A stretch of DNA of 64,000 nt, taken from positions 1,279,759 to 1,343,758 of the forward strand of contig NZ_JH379027.1 of NCBI RefSeq assembly GCF_000235505.1, in the 5' to 3' direction. A program made the translations under genes and the position numbers. Position 1 is the first letter of the stretch. Each line of letters begins with the position of its first letter. Below, one piece after another: positions 54,418 to 61,929 of the stretch. The notes beneath the pieces were generated by a model that made no database searches, was not told the origin of the DNA, and saw nothing but the letters and a program-made list of their open reading frames with translations. Origin of the DNA: Hungatella hathewayi WAL-18680. GTDB lineage: Bacteria > Bacillota > Clostridia > Lachnospirales > Lachnospiraceae.

Positions 54418-54475
54418 TTGGCTCCATGCAAAGCCAGTAGACAGCGATAGTTGCATGGAGTAGTTTTCATCGCTG
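54418..54475 (+). ncRNA. Candidate structured leader RNA (pseudoknot-like)
   Basis: A perfect 10-bp stem, CTCCATGCAA / TTGCATGGAG (54422-54431 and 54451-54460). Its loop carries CAGCGAT, which is complementary to ATCGCTG at 54469-54475. A third pairing, TGGCT/AGCCA, competes with the first. It lies between a good promoter and the Mor-like HTH gene. No known riboswitch class is recognised. Confidence 0.4.
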
Positions 54476-54533
54476 GTTTGATGCTGGTTTTGCTGCTTGA
54501 GAAATGATGATCATGATCAAGGAGGGAGCCCGC

Positions 54534-54797
54534 ATGAAATATATAAACGCAGAAACGCTGCTTCCCGATGGGCTGGTGAAAGAATTGCAGCAGTATATCC
54601 AGGGCGGTTATCTGTATGTGCCGGCAAATGCGGCAGAGCGCAGGCACTGGGGAGAATTGTCCGGTTACCGGACGGAATTGCAGCAGAGAAACCGGGAAAT
54701 CATTGGGGAATACCGGAATGGTGTTTCCGTTGAGAGTCTGGCGGAACGGTATCATTTGTCCGTGTACGGGATTCGAAAAATTATATATCGGAAGTAA
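54534..54797 (+). CDS. CD3324/Mor-like small HTH protein
   Basis: An 87-residue protein like the clostridial CD3324 family, related to the Mor activator fold. It opens MKYINAETLLPDGLVKELQQ and YIQGGYLYVP, followed by a helix and the HTH VESLAERYHLSVYGIRKIIY. ATG 54534 has GGAGGGAG upstream; longer frames start in the leader and lack an SD. It follows a structured leader of about 190 nt and ends at a strong terminator, so it is a single-gene unit. Confidence 0.8.
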   Translation: MKYINAETLLPDGLVKELQQYIQGGYLYVPANAAERRHWGELSGYRTELQQRNREIIGEYRNGVSVESLAERYHLSVYGIRKIIYRK

Positions 54798-54800
54798 GTG

Positions 54801-54839
54801 ACAGGGCAGTGCCGGTAACATGGCATCTGCCCTGTTTTG
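54801..54839 (+). terminator. Terminator after the Mor-like gene
   Basis: ACAGGGCAG / CTGCCCTGT with an inner TGCC/GGCA pairing, then TTTTG. Confidence 0.75.
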
Positions 54840-54941
54840 ATACAAAACACTGCTGGATTATCCGGTATATTGAAGTGGGCCTGGGGATGGCATAAAATGA
54901 AAGGGTGATTGGGAAGATGAGATGACAGGGAGGAAATAAGG

Positions 54942-55652
54942 ATGTGTACGAGGTTTGTTTATCATGGAAATGATATCATTACAGGGTTTAATTTTGATAT
55001 TGACCTTGCGGTGTGGAAGCATAAGGTTATCCAGGAGCGGGAGCGTTTTTATATTGGGATAATGAGGCCGGACGGGCGTTATCACTCCTACCATGGAGTG
55101 AACAGGAATGGAAATGCGGGCACGCTGCTGTATGTTCATGGGAACCCGGCGGGCAGTTATGTGGAGGGGGATGGACGCGTCACGATTGCAGATTTGACGG
55201 AGCAGTTTATCAAAAATGAGATATCGTTTGACGATGCATTGGGGATAGCCAGAACGGGAGCGGTGGTCTATGCGTCTGACAGTACCATGCAGGCAATGTT
55301 GTCGGATAAGGACGGGAGAGTGTTGGTATTGGAGCCGGGGATTGGGTACCGGGAGGAGAGAAAACGGTACTCGCTGATAACCAATTATTCGGTGCTGGAA
55401 CCGGAGTCGACGAGGGAGTTTGTTGTGCCTGGGGATGACAGGTATGAGCGGGCGGAGGCGCTTTTGCGTGGTCAGGGAGAGAAGTTCTCCGTGGCGGATG
55501 CATTTTCCATATTGAGGGAAGTGAGGCAGGAGGGAATGTGGGCGACGAGAGTGTCATTTGTGTACTCGTGGCTGGAAAAGAAAGTATATTATGTGGTAAA
55601 TAATGAGTTCGGGAATGTGATGGAGTATTGCTTTCCGGATGGAGAGGAATGA
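54942..55652 (+). CDS. Ntn-hydrolase of the choloylglycine/linear-amide hydrolase type
   Basis: A 236-residue cytoplasmic protein. It opens [20 protein letters not shown], so removal of Met would free Cys2, the nucleophile of choloylglycine hydrolases and penicillin V acylases. The strand pattern [20 protein letters not shown] fits that superfamily, but the protein is shorter than the 320-residue bile salt hydrolases and lacks their later motifs. The substrate is therefore open: an N-acyl amide, a quorum signal or a peptide. The SD is AGGAGG-like (GGGAGG). Its stop is 11 bp before the Vat-type gene, so the two are cotranscribed. Confidence 0.68.
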   Translation: MCTRFVYHGNDIITGFNFDIDLAVWKHKVIQERERFYIGIMRPDGRYHSYHGVNRNGNAGTLLYVHGNPAGSYVEGDGRVTIADLTEQFIKNEISFDDALGIARTGAVVYASDSTMQAMLSDKDGRVLVLEPGIGYREERKRYSLITNYSVLEPESTREFVVPGDDRYERAEALLRGQGEKFSVADAFSILREVRQEGMWATRVSFVYSWLEKKVYYVVNNEFGNVMEYCFPDGEE

Positions 55653-55663
55653 GGGAGTTTGTG

Positions 55664-56293
55664 ATGAGTCAGTTAATGGATAAGATTTATCCCCGCACGG
55701 GGGATTTGGAAACGGTTTATCTGCGGGAGATTATCTCGAAGCCCGGCATTGAGGTGGGGGAGTATACCATGTACAATGATTTTGTCAATGACCCGGTGGA
55801 GTTTGAGAAGAATAATGTGTTGTATCAGTATCCGATTAATCATGACAGGCTGGTGATTGGGAAGTTCTGCTCGATAGCTTGTGGGGCGAAATTTATATTT
55901 AACAGCGCGAATCATACGCTGTCCTCCCTTTCGACCTATCCGTTTCCACTCTTTTTTGAAGAGTGGGGGCTGGAGAAGAAGGACGTGGCCAGGGCATGGG
56001 ATAACAAAGGGGATATCGTTGTGGGGAATGACGTGTGGATTGGGTATGAGGCGGTGATTATGGCGGGAGTTACGATTGGAGACGGCGCGGTGATTGGGGC
56101 GCGGGCCGTTGTGACGAAGGATGTGCCGCCGTATACGATTGTGGGCGGGGTGCCGGCGAAGGAGATTCGGAAGCGTTTTCCGGAAGAAACGGTGGCGGCG
56201 CTGCTCGAAATGAAGTGGTGGGACTGGCCGAGAGAGCGAATTGCTGAGAAAATTGGGGCAATTCAGGCGGGAAATTTGGAACAATTGAGATAA
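55664..56293 (+). CDS. Vat-type xenobiotic O-acetyltransferase
   Basis: A 209-residue left-handed beta-helix acyltransferase (hexapeptide repeats). It resembles streptogramin A acetyltransferases: [20 protein letters not shown] near the start, the catalytic His in [16 protein letters not shown], then [20 protein letters not shown] and the end [13 protein letters not shown]. Length is that of Vat proteins. ATG 55664 has AGGGAG 6 bp upstream; ATG 55649 overlaps the preceding stop. Vat enzymes acetylate virginiamycin M-type drugs, but chromosomal relatives may act on other acceptors. Cotranscription with the Ntn hydrolase is likely. Confidence 0.85.
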   Translation: MSQLMDKIYPRTGDLETVYLREIISKPGIEVGEYTMYNDFVNDPVEFEKNNVLYQYPINHDRLVIGKFCSIACGAKFIFNSANHTLSSLSTYPFPLFFEEWGLEKKDVARAWDNKGDIVVGNDVWIGYEAVIMAGVTIGDGAVIGARAVVTKDVPPYTIVGGVPAKEIRKRFPEETVAALLEMKWWDWPRERIAEKIGAIQAGNLEQLR

Positions 56294-56331
56294 TTCTGGC
56301 TTATTTTTCCTTTTATGATAGAGGGGAATAT

Positions 56332-56357
56332 GATATAATGTTCATAAACATTATATC
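56332..56357 (+). promoter_or_regulatory. Long palindrome at the guaA promoter
   Basis: An 11-bp perfect inverted repeat GATATAATGTT / AACATTATATC with a 4-nt centre; it contains a TATAAT -10 box (56334-56339). A shorter related palindrome with GATATAATGT recurs at 56440-56455. Probably an operator or an RNA hairpin at the start of the guaA leader. Confidence 0.5.
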
Positions 56358-56504
56358 TGCGCCGGTCCGGTGTCACGCAGAGCGGGACAAAACACGTCCC
56401 GGACCATGTGCATCCATGCGGAGCATATCGTGACCGCAGGACATGATATAATGTCATGGACATATAGCATTTTCTATAAACGAAGGAAAAAGGAGAACGC
56501 ACAG
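56358..56504 (+). other. guaA leader with alternative pairings
   Basis: The leader has CGGGAC/GTCCCG as a local hairpin (56382-56400 region) and GGTCCGG/CCGGACC as a longer pairing that shares bases with it. It does not match the purine riboswitch pattern as far as I can see. Confidence 0.35.
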
Positions 56505-57794
56505 ATGAAGCAGGATATGATTGTTATTCTGGATTTGGGAAGTACGGAAAATACGGTAATTGCGCGCCAGATTCGTGATTTGGGTGTGTACAGCGAGATA
56601 CATCCCCATGATATCACCGTGGAGGAACTGCACGCGCTGCCAAATGTAAAGGGAATTATCTTAAACGGCGGTGAGAACCGGGTAGTTGACGGGAACGCAG
56701 TGGATGTGGACCCGGCCATTTATACCTGCGGTTATCCGGTGATGGCCATTGACCATCCGACGGCACAGTGTGAGATGCTGACCGAGCTGCCGAAAGAAGA
56801 TGTTTTGAAAGAATATTTGTTTGATGTCTGCAAGGCACAGGCAAACTGGAATATGAAGAATTTTATTGCGGACCAGATTGACGCGGTGCGCAGCCAGGTT
56901 GGGGACAGAAAAGTTCTGCTGGCATTGTCCGGCGGTGTGGATTCCTCCGTGGTGGCGGCACTTTTGCTGAAAGCCATTGGCGACCAGCTGGTCTGTGTCC
57001 ATGTGAATCATGGGTTGATGAGGAAGCATGAATCGGAGAGTGTGGTGGAGGTATTTAAAAACCAGTTACACGCCAATCTGATTTATGTGGACGCCACGGA
57101 GCGTTTCCTTGGGAAACTGGAGAATGTGGCTGATCCGGAGCAGAAGCGGAAAATCATAGGCGGCGAGTTTATCCGCGTGTTTGAGGAAGAGGCGAGAAAG
57201 CTGGACGGCATTGATTTCCTGGGACAGGGAACCATTTACCCGGATATCATCGAGAGCGGAACGAAGACCGCCAAGATGGTGAAATCACACCACAATGTGG
57301 GCGGCCTGCCGGAAGATTTGCAGTTTGAGCTGGTTGAACCGCTCAAGCAGCTGTTCAAGGATGAGGTTCGCGCCTGCGGTGTGGAGCTTGGCCTTCCGGC
57401 CGACATGGTATACCGCCAGCCATTCCCAGGCCCGGGCCTGGGCGTCCGTTGCCTTGGGGCGATTACGCGCGACAGACTGGAAGCGGTGAGAGAGTCCGAT
57501 GCAATCCTGCGGGAGGAGTTCGCAAAGGCGGGGCTTGACAAGAAGGTATGGCAGTATTTCACGGTGGTGCCGGACTTCAAGTCCGTGGGAATGCGGAATC
57601 ATGCGAGATGCTTTGAGTATATGGTGATTATCCGTGCCATCAACACCATCGACGCCATGACGGCATCAATTGAGACGGTGGACTGGTCAGTGCTTCAGAA
57701 GATTACCGACAGGATATTGGCGGAGGTGGCGAATGTGAACCGCGTCTGCTACGATATGTCGCCGAAGCCGCCGGCTACGATTGAGTTTGAATAA
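56505..57794 (+). CDS. guaA: GMP synthase with degenerate glutaminase domain
   Basis: A 429-residue enzyme that aminates XMP to GMP. The ATP pyrophosphatase half is intact: PP-loop LALSGGVDSSVVAALL, then DFLGQGTIYPDIIESG and the dimerisation end RVCYDMSPKPPATIEFE. The N-terminal glutaminase half is only about 120 residues instead of 190. It keeps the early strand order (ILDLGSTENTVIARQIRDLG, IILNGGEN), but at the place of the catalytic Cys motif (GICYGMQ in typical enzymes) it has AIDHPTAQCE, and the later His-Glu pair is missing. The enzyme should therefore use free ammonia. ATG 56505 has AAAGGAG. Confidence 0.9.
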   Translation: MKQDMIVILDLGSTENTVIARQIRDLGVYSEIHPHDITVEELHALPNVKGIILNGGENRVVDGNAVDVDPAIYTCGYPVMAIDHPTAQCEMLTELPKEDVLKEYLFDVCKAQANWNMKNFIADQIDAVRSQVGDRKVLLALSGGVDSSVVAALLLKAIGDQLVCVHVNHGLMRKHESESVVEVFKNQLHANLIYVDATERFLGKLENVADPEQKRKIIGGEFIRVFEEEARKLDGIDFLGQGTIYPDIIESGTKTAKMVKSHHNVGGLPEDLQFELVEPLKQLFKDEVRACGVELGLPADMVYRQPFPGPGLGVRCLGAITRDRLEAVRESDAILREEFAKAGLDKKVWQYFTVVPDFKSVGMRNHARCFEYMVIIRAINTIDAMTASIETVDWSVLQKITDRILAEVANVNRVCYDMSPKPPATIEFE

Positions 57795-57801
57795 AAAATC
57801 A

Positions 57802-57838
57802 AGCCCGGGAATTCAGTAAAATCAAAGATTTCCGGGCT
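57802..57838. terminator. Terminator between guaA and the Septu-like genes
   Basis: An 11-bp stem AGCCCGGGAAT / ATTTCCGGGCT (one G-U). T-rich on the plus side (TCTTGTT) and on the minus side (TTGATTTTTT). Confidence 0.65.
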
Positions 57839-57877
57839 CTTGTTATGTTGGTTGAGGCAGATTGAGTACTAATTATG

Positions 57878-58534
57878 TTAATTGTAGAAATTAATTAGTT
57901 TAAGATAGCTACTAATAACAAATGAGAATTCCTTATCAGAGTCGGCTTCTTTTTTTATTTGTGAATGAAGTAATTTCTTATATGTTTCATTGGTTTCTTT
58001 TTTCCATTTATCTACCAGAGGTAATAAATTTTCAATTTTTTCTTTTCTGCGTTCAATTAAATCAGAACGATTTAAGTCTAAAATCGCAATAGATATTTCT
58101 CCTTTTCGTTCACCGGGTACTTGATAAATAAATGGGCCAAGTGCCATTAAATACTTATCTGGTTCATCTTCAATTGGATTTATTAATGGGTCGAAAGGAT
58201 TATAGTAATCATTCTTATTGATACGATTACAAACTTCACAAGATAAAGTCAAATTGGTCCATTCAACATATAGTTCTGGTCGAGCATTCTTATTTTTGGG
58301 TAAAATATGTTCGATATCCCCAAAGGCAATGTGTTTAAATTTACTTTCACAATAAGCACATTTTCCAGATGTTTCTTCTTCTAAAGCATCTTTGATTTCT
58401 GAGTTTTGATATCTATATTTTATGTGGTTAGGAACGGGATTTTTTTGTTGTAAAGCTGTTAAGTACTCAGATGTCCACTGCTGGGCGTTATCTCTTAAAA
58501 TTTGCGGTTTTGCTCTCTTCTTAATTTTAATCAT
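57878..58534 (-). CDS. ptuB: HNH endonuclease, PtuB-like (Septu defence)
   Basis: A 218-residue HNH nuclease of the type paired with ATPases in Septu and retron systems. Metal and catalytic residues are visible: CAYCESKFKHIAFGDIEHIL with the first Cys pair and the His, then NLTLSCEVCNRINKNDY with the second Cys pair and Asn. The gene is AT-rich against its neighbours. It overlaps the ATPase gene by 8 bp, so both are made together. In Septu the ATPase is thought to hold and release the nuclease during phage infection. Confidence 0.85.
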   Translation of the reverse strand: MIKIKKRAKPQILRDNAQQWTSEYLTALQQKNPVPNHIKYRYQNSEIKDALEEETSGKCAYCESKFKHIAFGDIEHILPKNKNARPELYVEWTNLTLSCEVCNRINKNDYYNPFDPLINPIEDEPDKYLMALGPFIYQVPGERKGEISIAILDLNRSDLIERRKEKIENLLPLVDKWKKETNETYKKLLHSQIKKEADSDKEFSFVISSYLKLINFYN

Positions 58535-59768
58535 TTATCTCACCTTCGAATAATTGATTAAGTGCAACAGGAATAACATTTTCAAAACCAAGATATTTTA
58601 ATTGTTCTCGGAAATCTGAAAGGCTATTTTCAGAAATACCCTTTGATATTGTTTCATTTATTAACAATTTTATTTTTGCAGATGCCCATAGAGGAAAAGT
58701 ACTTGTGATTCCGAGAACTTCTCGTAATATTTCATTTGACGAGGCTGCTTTGGTTATGTTTTCAAGTACAGAAGCTATCACTTTTTTCTTTTCATTGTAA
58801 TCTAAGACATAAATTACTGACGATTCTACAGATGAAATAATAAAAGGGTTGTGTGTGGCAACAATAAACTGCACATTTGGAAAAGCATCAAGCAAATTAG
58901 GCAAAAGAGTTTGTTGCAGTTCTGGATGTAAATGATTTTCGGGTTCATCAAATAGTACAGTAAAGGATTTTTCAGAAGTGGCATACATATATATCATCCA
59001 GGCGAGTTCAATAATAGATGCGATACCGCCAGATACAGCATCAATAGGGAACGCCCCTGATGTTGTCTCTAAAATGACTTCTGGAATTTCTATCGATAAT
59101 TTTTGAAAACCAATTTTGGGTGGTAATATTTTATTTAGTATAGATTGAAATCCTTCAAATATATTAAGTGCCTCTTGATTAGACTTTACGTAGCTATTAC
59201 CTGGGCCAAATGTAGCTAATGAAATAATAGCTTCTTTTATGTGTTTTGTAGCACCTTGTTCATTAGGATTATAATATATATCAGACAATGGTAAGGTTTT
59301 GTATTTGTGGTAGGTGCTAAAAATCTCGTCTCTTTTTAGGGCATGAGTAGGTATGGTATCCACTCTTTTGTATTGAAATAGAGAACGATGTGAATTGATA
59401 TATAAACCATCACAAGGCTGAGTATCTTTAAAGTCTATGTTGTATGTTGTTGAGACTTCTTCTGGAACTAAAATAGGGGAGGTTATAGAATTATAAGTAA
59501 TGCTTCCAATGATTGAGGAGTTGTAATTATCATCTCGTTTATCCTCCAAATTACCTAGTACACTTGAAGAATAATTAACAGAACCATTAGAAGTTTCATT
59601 AACATTGCTAACAAACTTGATGGATTCACCAAATGCCTTGGATAGAATATTTAATATAGTTGTTTTACCAGAACCATTTGTGCCTGTTAAAATTGTCAAA
59701 CGAGTATCAAAATTAATGGTAAGACTATCGAATTGTCTCCAGTCTTTTATTTGAATTTGCTCTATCAT
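58527..59768 (-). CDS. ptuA: AAA/ABC-type ATPase, PtuA-like (Septu defence)
   Basis: A 413-residue RecF/SMC-like ATPase. Walker A is LTGTNGSGKTTILNIL near 28-43, the signature region DAVSGGIASIIELAWM near 240, Walker B TVLFDEPENHLHPE near 280 and the switch His IVATHNPFIISS after it. With the HNH partner this matches the two-gene Septu layout; the related OLD-type and Gabija systems differ in the partner. The SD is AAAGAGG. Low GC and nearby gene remnants point to acquisition by transfer. Confidence 0.85.
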   Translation of the reverse strand: MIEQIQIKDWRQFDSLTINFDTRLTILTGTNGSGKTTILNILSKAFGESIKFVSNVNETSNGSVNYSSSVLGNLEDKRDDNYNSSIIGSITYNSITSPILVPEEVSTTYNIDFKDTQPCDGLYINSHRSLFQYKRVDTIPTHALKRDEIFSTYHKYKTLPLSDIYYNPNEQGATKHIKEAIISLATFGPGNSYVKSNQEALNIFEGFQSILNKILPPKIGFQKLSIEIPEVILETTSGAFPIDAVSGGIASIIELAWMIYMYATSEKSFTVLFDEPENHLHPELQQTLLPNLLDAFPNVQFIVATHNPFIISSVESSVIYVLDYNEKKKVIASVLENITKAASSNEILREVLGITSTFPLWASAKIKLLINETISKGISENSLSDFREQLKYLGFENVIPVALNQLFEGEIND

Positions 59769-60282
59769 TTTTACCTCTTTATTATAAATAATATGGATTT
59801 ACTTTAGTTGTAGTTCTCTCAGATGCATCAAGTAACATTTGCTTTTGGAACAATTCTAATTTCATTTTTCTTTTTTAACAAAGCATTAAATATTTTACGG
59901 CTATTGATATTAAGCAGAGCGTCCTATATGAACAATGTGTGCTTTTCCTCTGGCAGAATATCCGATTCCCAGATAAGAGTAGAGGAGCGGATTGAACTGG
60001 ATAGAAACCATTTTATCCATGTATTATGATGGTTACATTATATCATGCCCTAAATGTTTTATCCACAAGAAAATATAAATATTTGATGATAGCAATCTTA
60101 CTATAATAAAAGTAACGATAAAACTAGAAAAAAATATATTACAACAGATTAACTTGCAAAGTGACAAAACGTTCTATATCAAGAGCAATAGTGTTTAGCG
60201 ATTTTCTTAAATTAGAGTTACAGGTCTAGTTAATGATAAATAATTTGAGACATGTATGTGGTATTTGTAGTGCTATTCGTTT
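59769..60282. other. AT-rich intergenic region upstream of the Septu-like pair
   Basis: About 500 bp with no supported gene. A 68-codon frame on the plus strand (59823-60029) has no SD, and its complement carries another short frame. The Septu promoter must lie at its left end (TATAAT-like sequence near 59780 on the minus strand). A more GC-rich patch (59900-60030) may be a remnant. Confidence 0.4.
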
Positions 60283-60525
60283 TTGGTATTTTCTCCTTGT
60301 TTCAATATGGCAGATGCTTATGTTTCATTGACAATCAAAGTAAAGTATAAGAATCCAGACAATGCCTTTATTTTAGTTATAAACTGGATGTGCAATCATT
60401 CTACAATTTCATTCTTAGGACTATGGGAGCAGATTCCTAATCCTAAGTTTAAACCTATCGAATTCGATACGTTTAAAACAGAGTCTGGAGACAATGCGTT
60501 TAAATTTATTCCTGCAAACAGATAA
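60283..60525 (+). pseudogene. KilA-N domain remnant
   Basis: An 80-codon frame whose middle and end match the KilA-N domain: SLTIKVKYKNPDNAF, WMCNHSTISFLGLWEQIPNP and FDTFKTESGDNAFKF are close to the family pattern (KYKNP, NRNTIEFLGLWE, EFxxFxxEAGxNxF). Full proteins are two to three times longer; the start is poor and a stop follows at once. KilA-N proteins are common in phages and mobile elements. Most likely a broken gene left by a mobile element. Confidence 0.6.
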
Positions 60526-60569
60526 AGAATCTTGAAAAAGGTTATAATAAACTGTATTAGGCGAGTCTT

Positions 60570-60758
60570 ATGGACAATGGTATATTTGTGTAGGAGCGGG
60601 GGTTGGAGAAGTTTATGGAGGAGCAAAAGGAAAGGTATACTTGTCAGAAATGTGGCGGTGTTATTTCAATTCATGATAGAGAGTGCAGTGAATGTCAGCA
60701 AGATATGGATATTGAAGAAATTGCATATATGGATGAGGGGAGGGAGACACTGATTTGA
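60570..60758 (+). pseudogene. Zinc-ribbon protein remnant
   Basis: One frame from ATG 60570 is broken by TAG at 60591 and resumes. From ATG 60615 it reads MEEQKERYTCQKCGGVISIH and continues with CSECQQD and a short acidic tail (47 residues). Two CxxC pairs give a zinc ribbon like the C-terminal end of DUF3795-type proteins. It is probably the 3' remnant of a longer gene. Confidence 0.45.
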
Positions 60759-60831
60759 ACACAAATAATGACAATAGTGGTCAAATCAGTGTCGTTTTGT
60801 ATGAAAGAGATACACAGTGACAGGAGCAGAA

Positions 60832-61122
60832 TTATGAATATTCATTATCATCAATAGGAGAAGCGTATACTTCCGCCATAATTTGAGTGCCAATACGGAA
60901 ACCATCAATAAAATTTTGTTCTAATTCAAGTGGCAGTAGTTCAAGGTGAGAGTCTATCAGTTCATCAAATTCGTCCTTTAATTCTTCGGGGAGTTTTTCT
61001 AAAAATATAGAATAGGATTTAAAAGCCTCGTTTTTATTTATCTTGAATTGTTCTATCGTTGTTTGGAATTTAGAATAGGGATATAGTTCACCTTTATAAA
61101 GTTGCTCTAAGATTTTTCCCAT
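60832..61122 (-). CDS. DUF6809 family small protein
   Basis: A 96-residue all-helical acidic protein: MGKILEQLYKGELYPYSKF, then helices ending FIDGFRIGTQIMAEVY. This pattern is that of DUF6809, small proteins frequent in clostridial mobile regions. The SD is AAGGAGG. Function unknown. It closes the AT-rich patch that contains the Septu-like pair. Confidence 0.75.
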   Translation of the reverse strand: MGKILEQLYKGELYPYSKFQTTIEQFKINKNEAFKSYSIFLEKLPEELKDEFDELIDSHLELLPLELEQNFIDGFRIGTQIMAEVYASPIDDNEYS

Positions 61123-61308
61123 TTTGGAACCTCCTTGTATGATCGCTTTTGTTTCTTAATGTTACCATGGAAAATGCATATAGTTGGTTGTAAAAATGAG
61201 ACAAATGGAACGGAAAATTTTTATCATGGATAGTATGATATCATCCAAGAAATCAGTAACTCTTTTGTGTTATAATATAAAACAATAAAAAGTACGGGGA
61301 GATATTAG

Positions 61309-61764
61309 ATGAATGAGTTTGTGGGTCTACTTTTGTTTTTTGTGATAACCATCGTGTATTTTGGCGTGGCCGTGAGTGTTCAGTTGAAATGGTCGAGGCG
61401 TATGAAGGAGAGTGGGGAGAGGTTTCGTGAGGAAGCGGAGCGGGATGGACGTAAGGTAACTGCGTATTTGGATAATTACATTGATGAGTATACGGATGGG
61501 GAACATAGCTATGCCGCCGATTATTACTATACGGCGCCAAATGGGAAACGGTATAAAATGCGGGATGTTGACTGTCATTTTTCGGTTCCGCCCAGTGAGG
61601 AGCGTACCATATACCTGCATCCGAGAAATTACCGCAAGTATTATCGTGGGAATATGGATTTAGGACAGCATTCCTGCTTGTTTGTAATATTGACTTTAAT
61701 AGGCTGGATTGGTCTTTATTACATAATGATGAGGTTTCTGTTTGCGCCGATTCTTCTGCATTAG
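61309..61764 (+). CDS. Two-segment membrane protein, DUF3592-like
   Basis: A 151-residue protein with membrane segments at residues 5-27 (GLLLFFVITIVYFGVAVSV) and 122-142 (LFVILTLIGWIGLYYIMM). Between them is a domain of beta strands (YAADYYYTAPNGKRYKMRDV; ERTIYLHPRNYRKYY) as in DUF3592 proteins. The SD is GGGGAG. Single-gene unit with a terminator. Function unknown. Confidence 0.65.
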   Translation: MNEFVGLLLFFVITIVYFGVAVSVQLKWSRRMKESGERFREEAERDGRKVTAYLDNYIDEYTDGEHSYAADYYYTAPNGKRYKMRDVDCHFSVPPSEERTIYLHPRNYRKYYRGNMDLGQHSCLFVILTLIGWIGLYYIMMRFLFAPILLH

Positions 61765-61772
61765 ATTTTAAT

Positions 61773-61822
61773 AATAGCGTTTCACTTCAATTTGTCAGCG
61801 AAGGAGTGATACGCTATTTTTA
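61773..61822 (+). terminator. Terminator after the DUF3592-like gene
   Basis: AATAGCGTTTCAC / GTGATACGCTATT (one mismatch) and four to five T. Confidence 0.65.
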
Positions 61823-61929
61823 TGAGTAATTATTTATCACCAACCATGTAGTGGAATCAGATGGCTATGTGATGATGATTGTGAATAAAATAATGTTAAT
61901 TAGTTATGATATAGAAAGTAGGTGAGGAG

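Noticed and set aside
56358-56504. Purine riboswitch before guaA
   Set aside because: The conserved three-way junction pattern of purine riboswitches was not found; only palindromes and simple alternative pairings are seen.
59823-60029. 68-codon frame in the Septu upstream region
   Set aside because: No SD and no recognisable domain; the complementary strand offers an equally weak frame.
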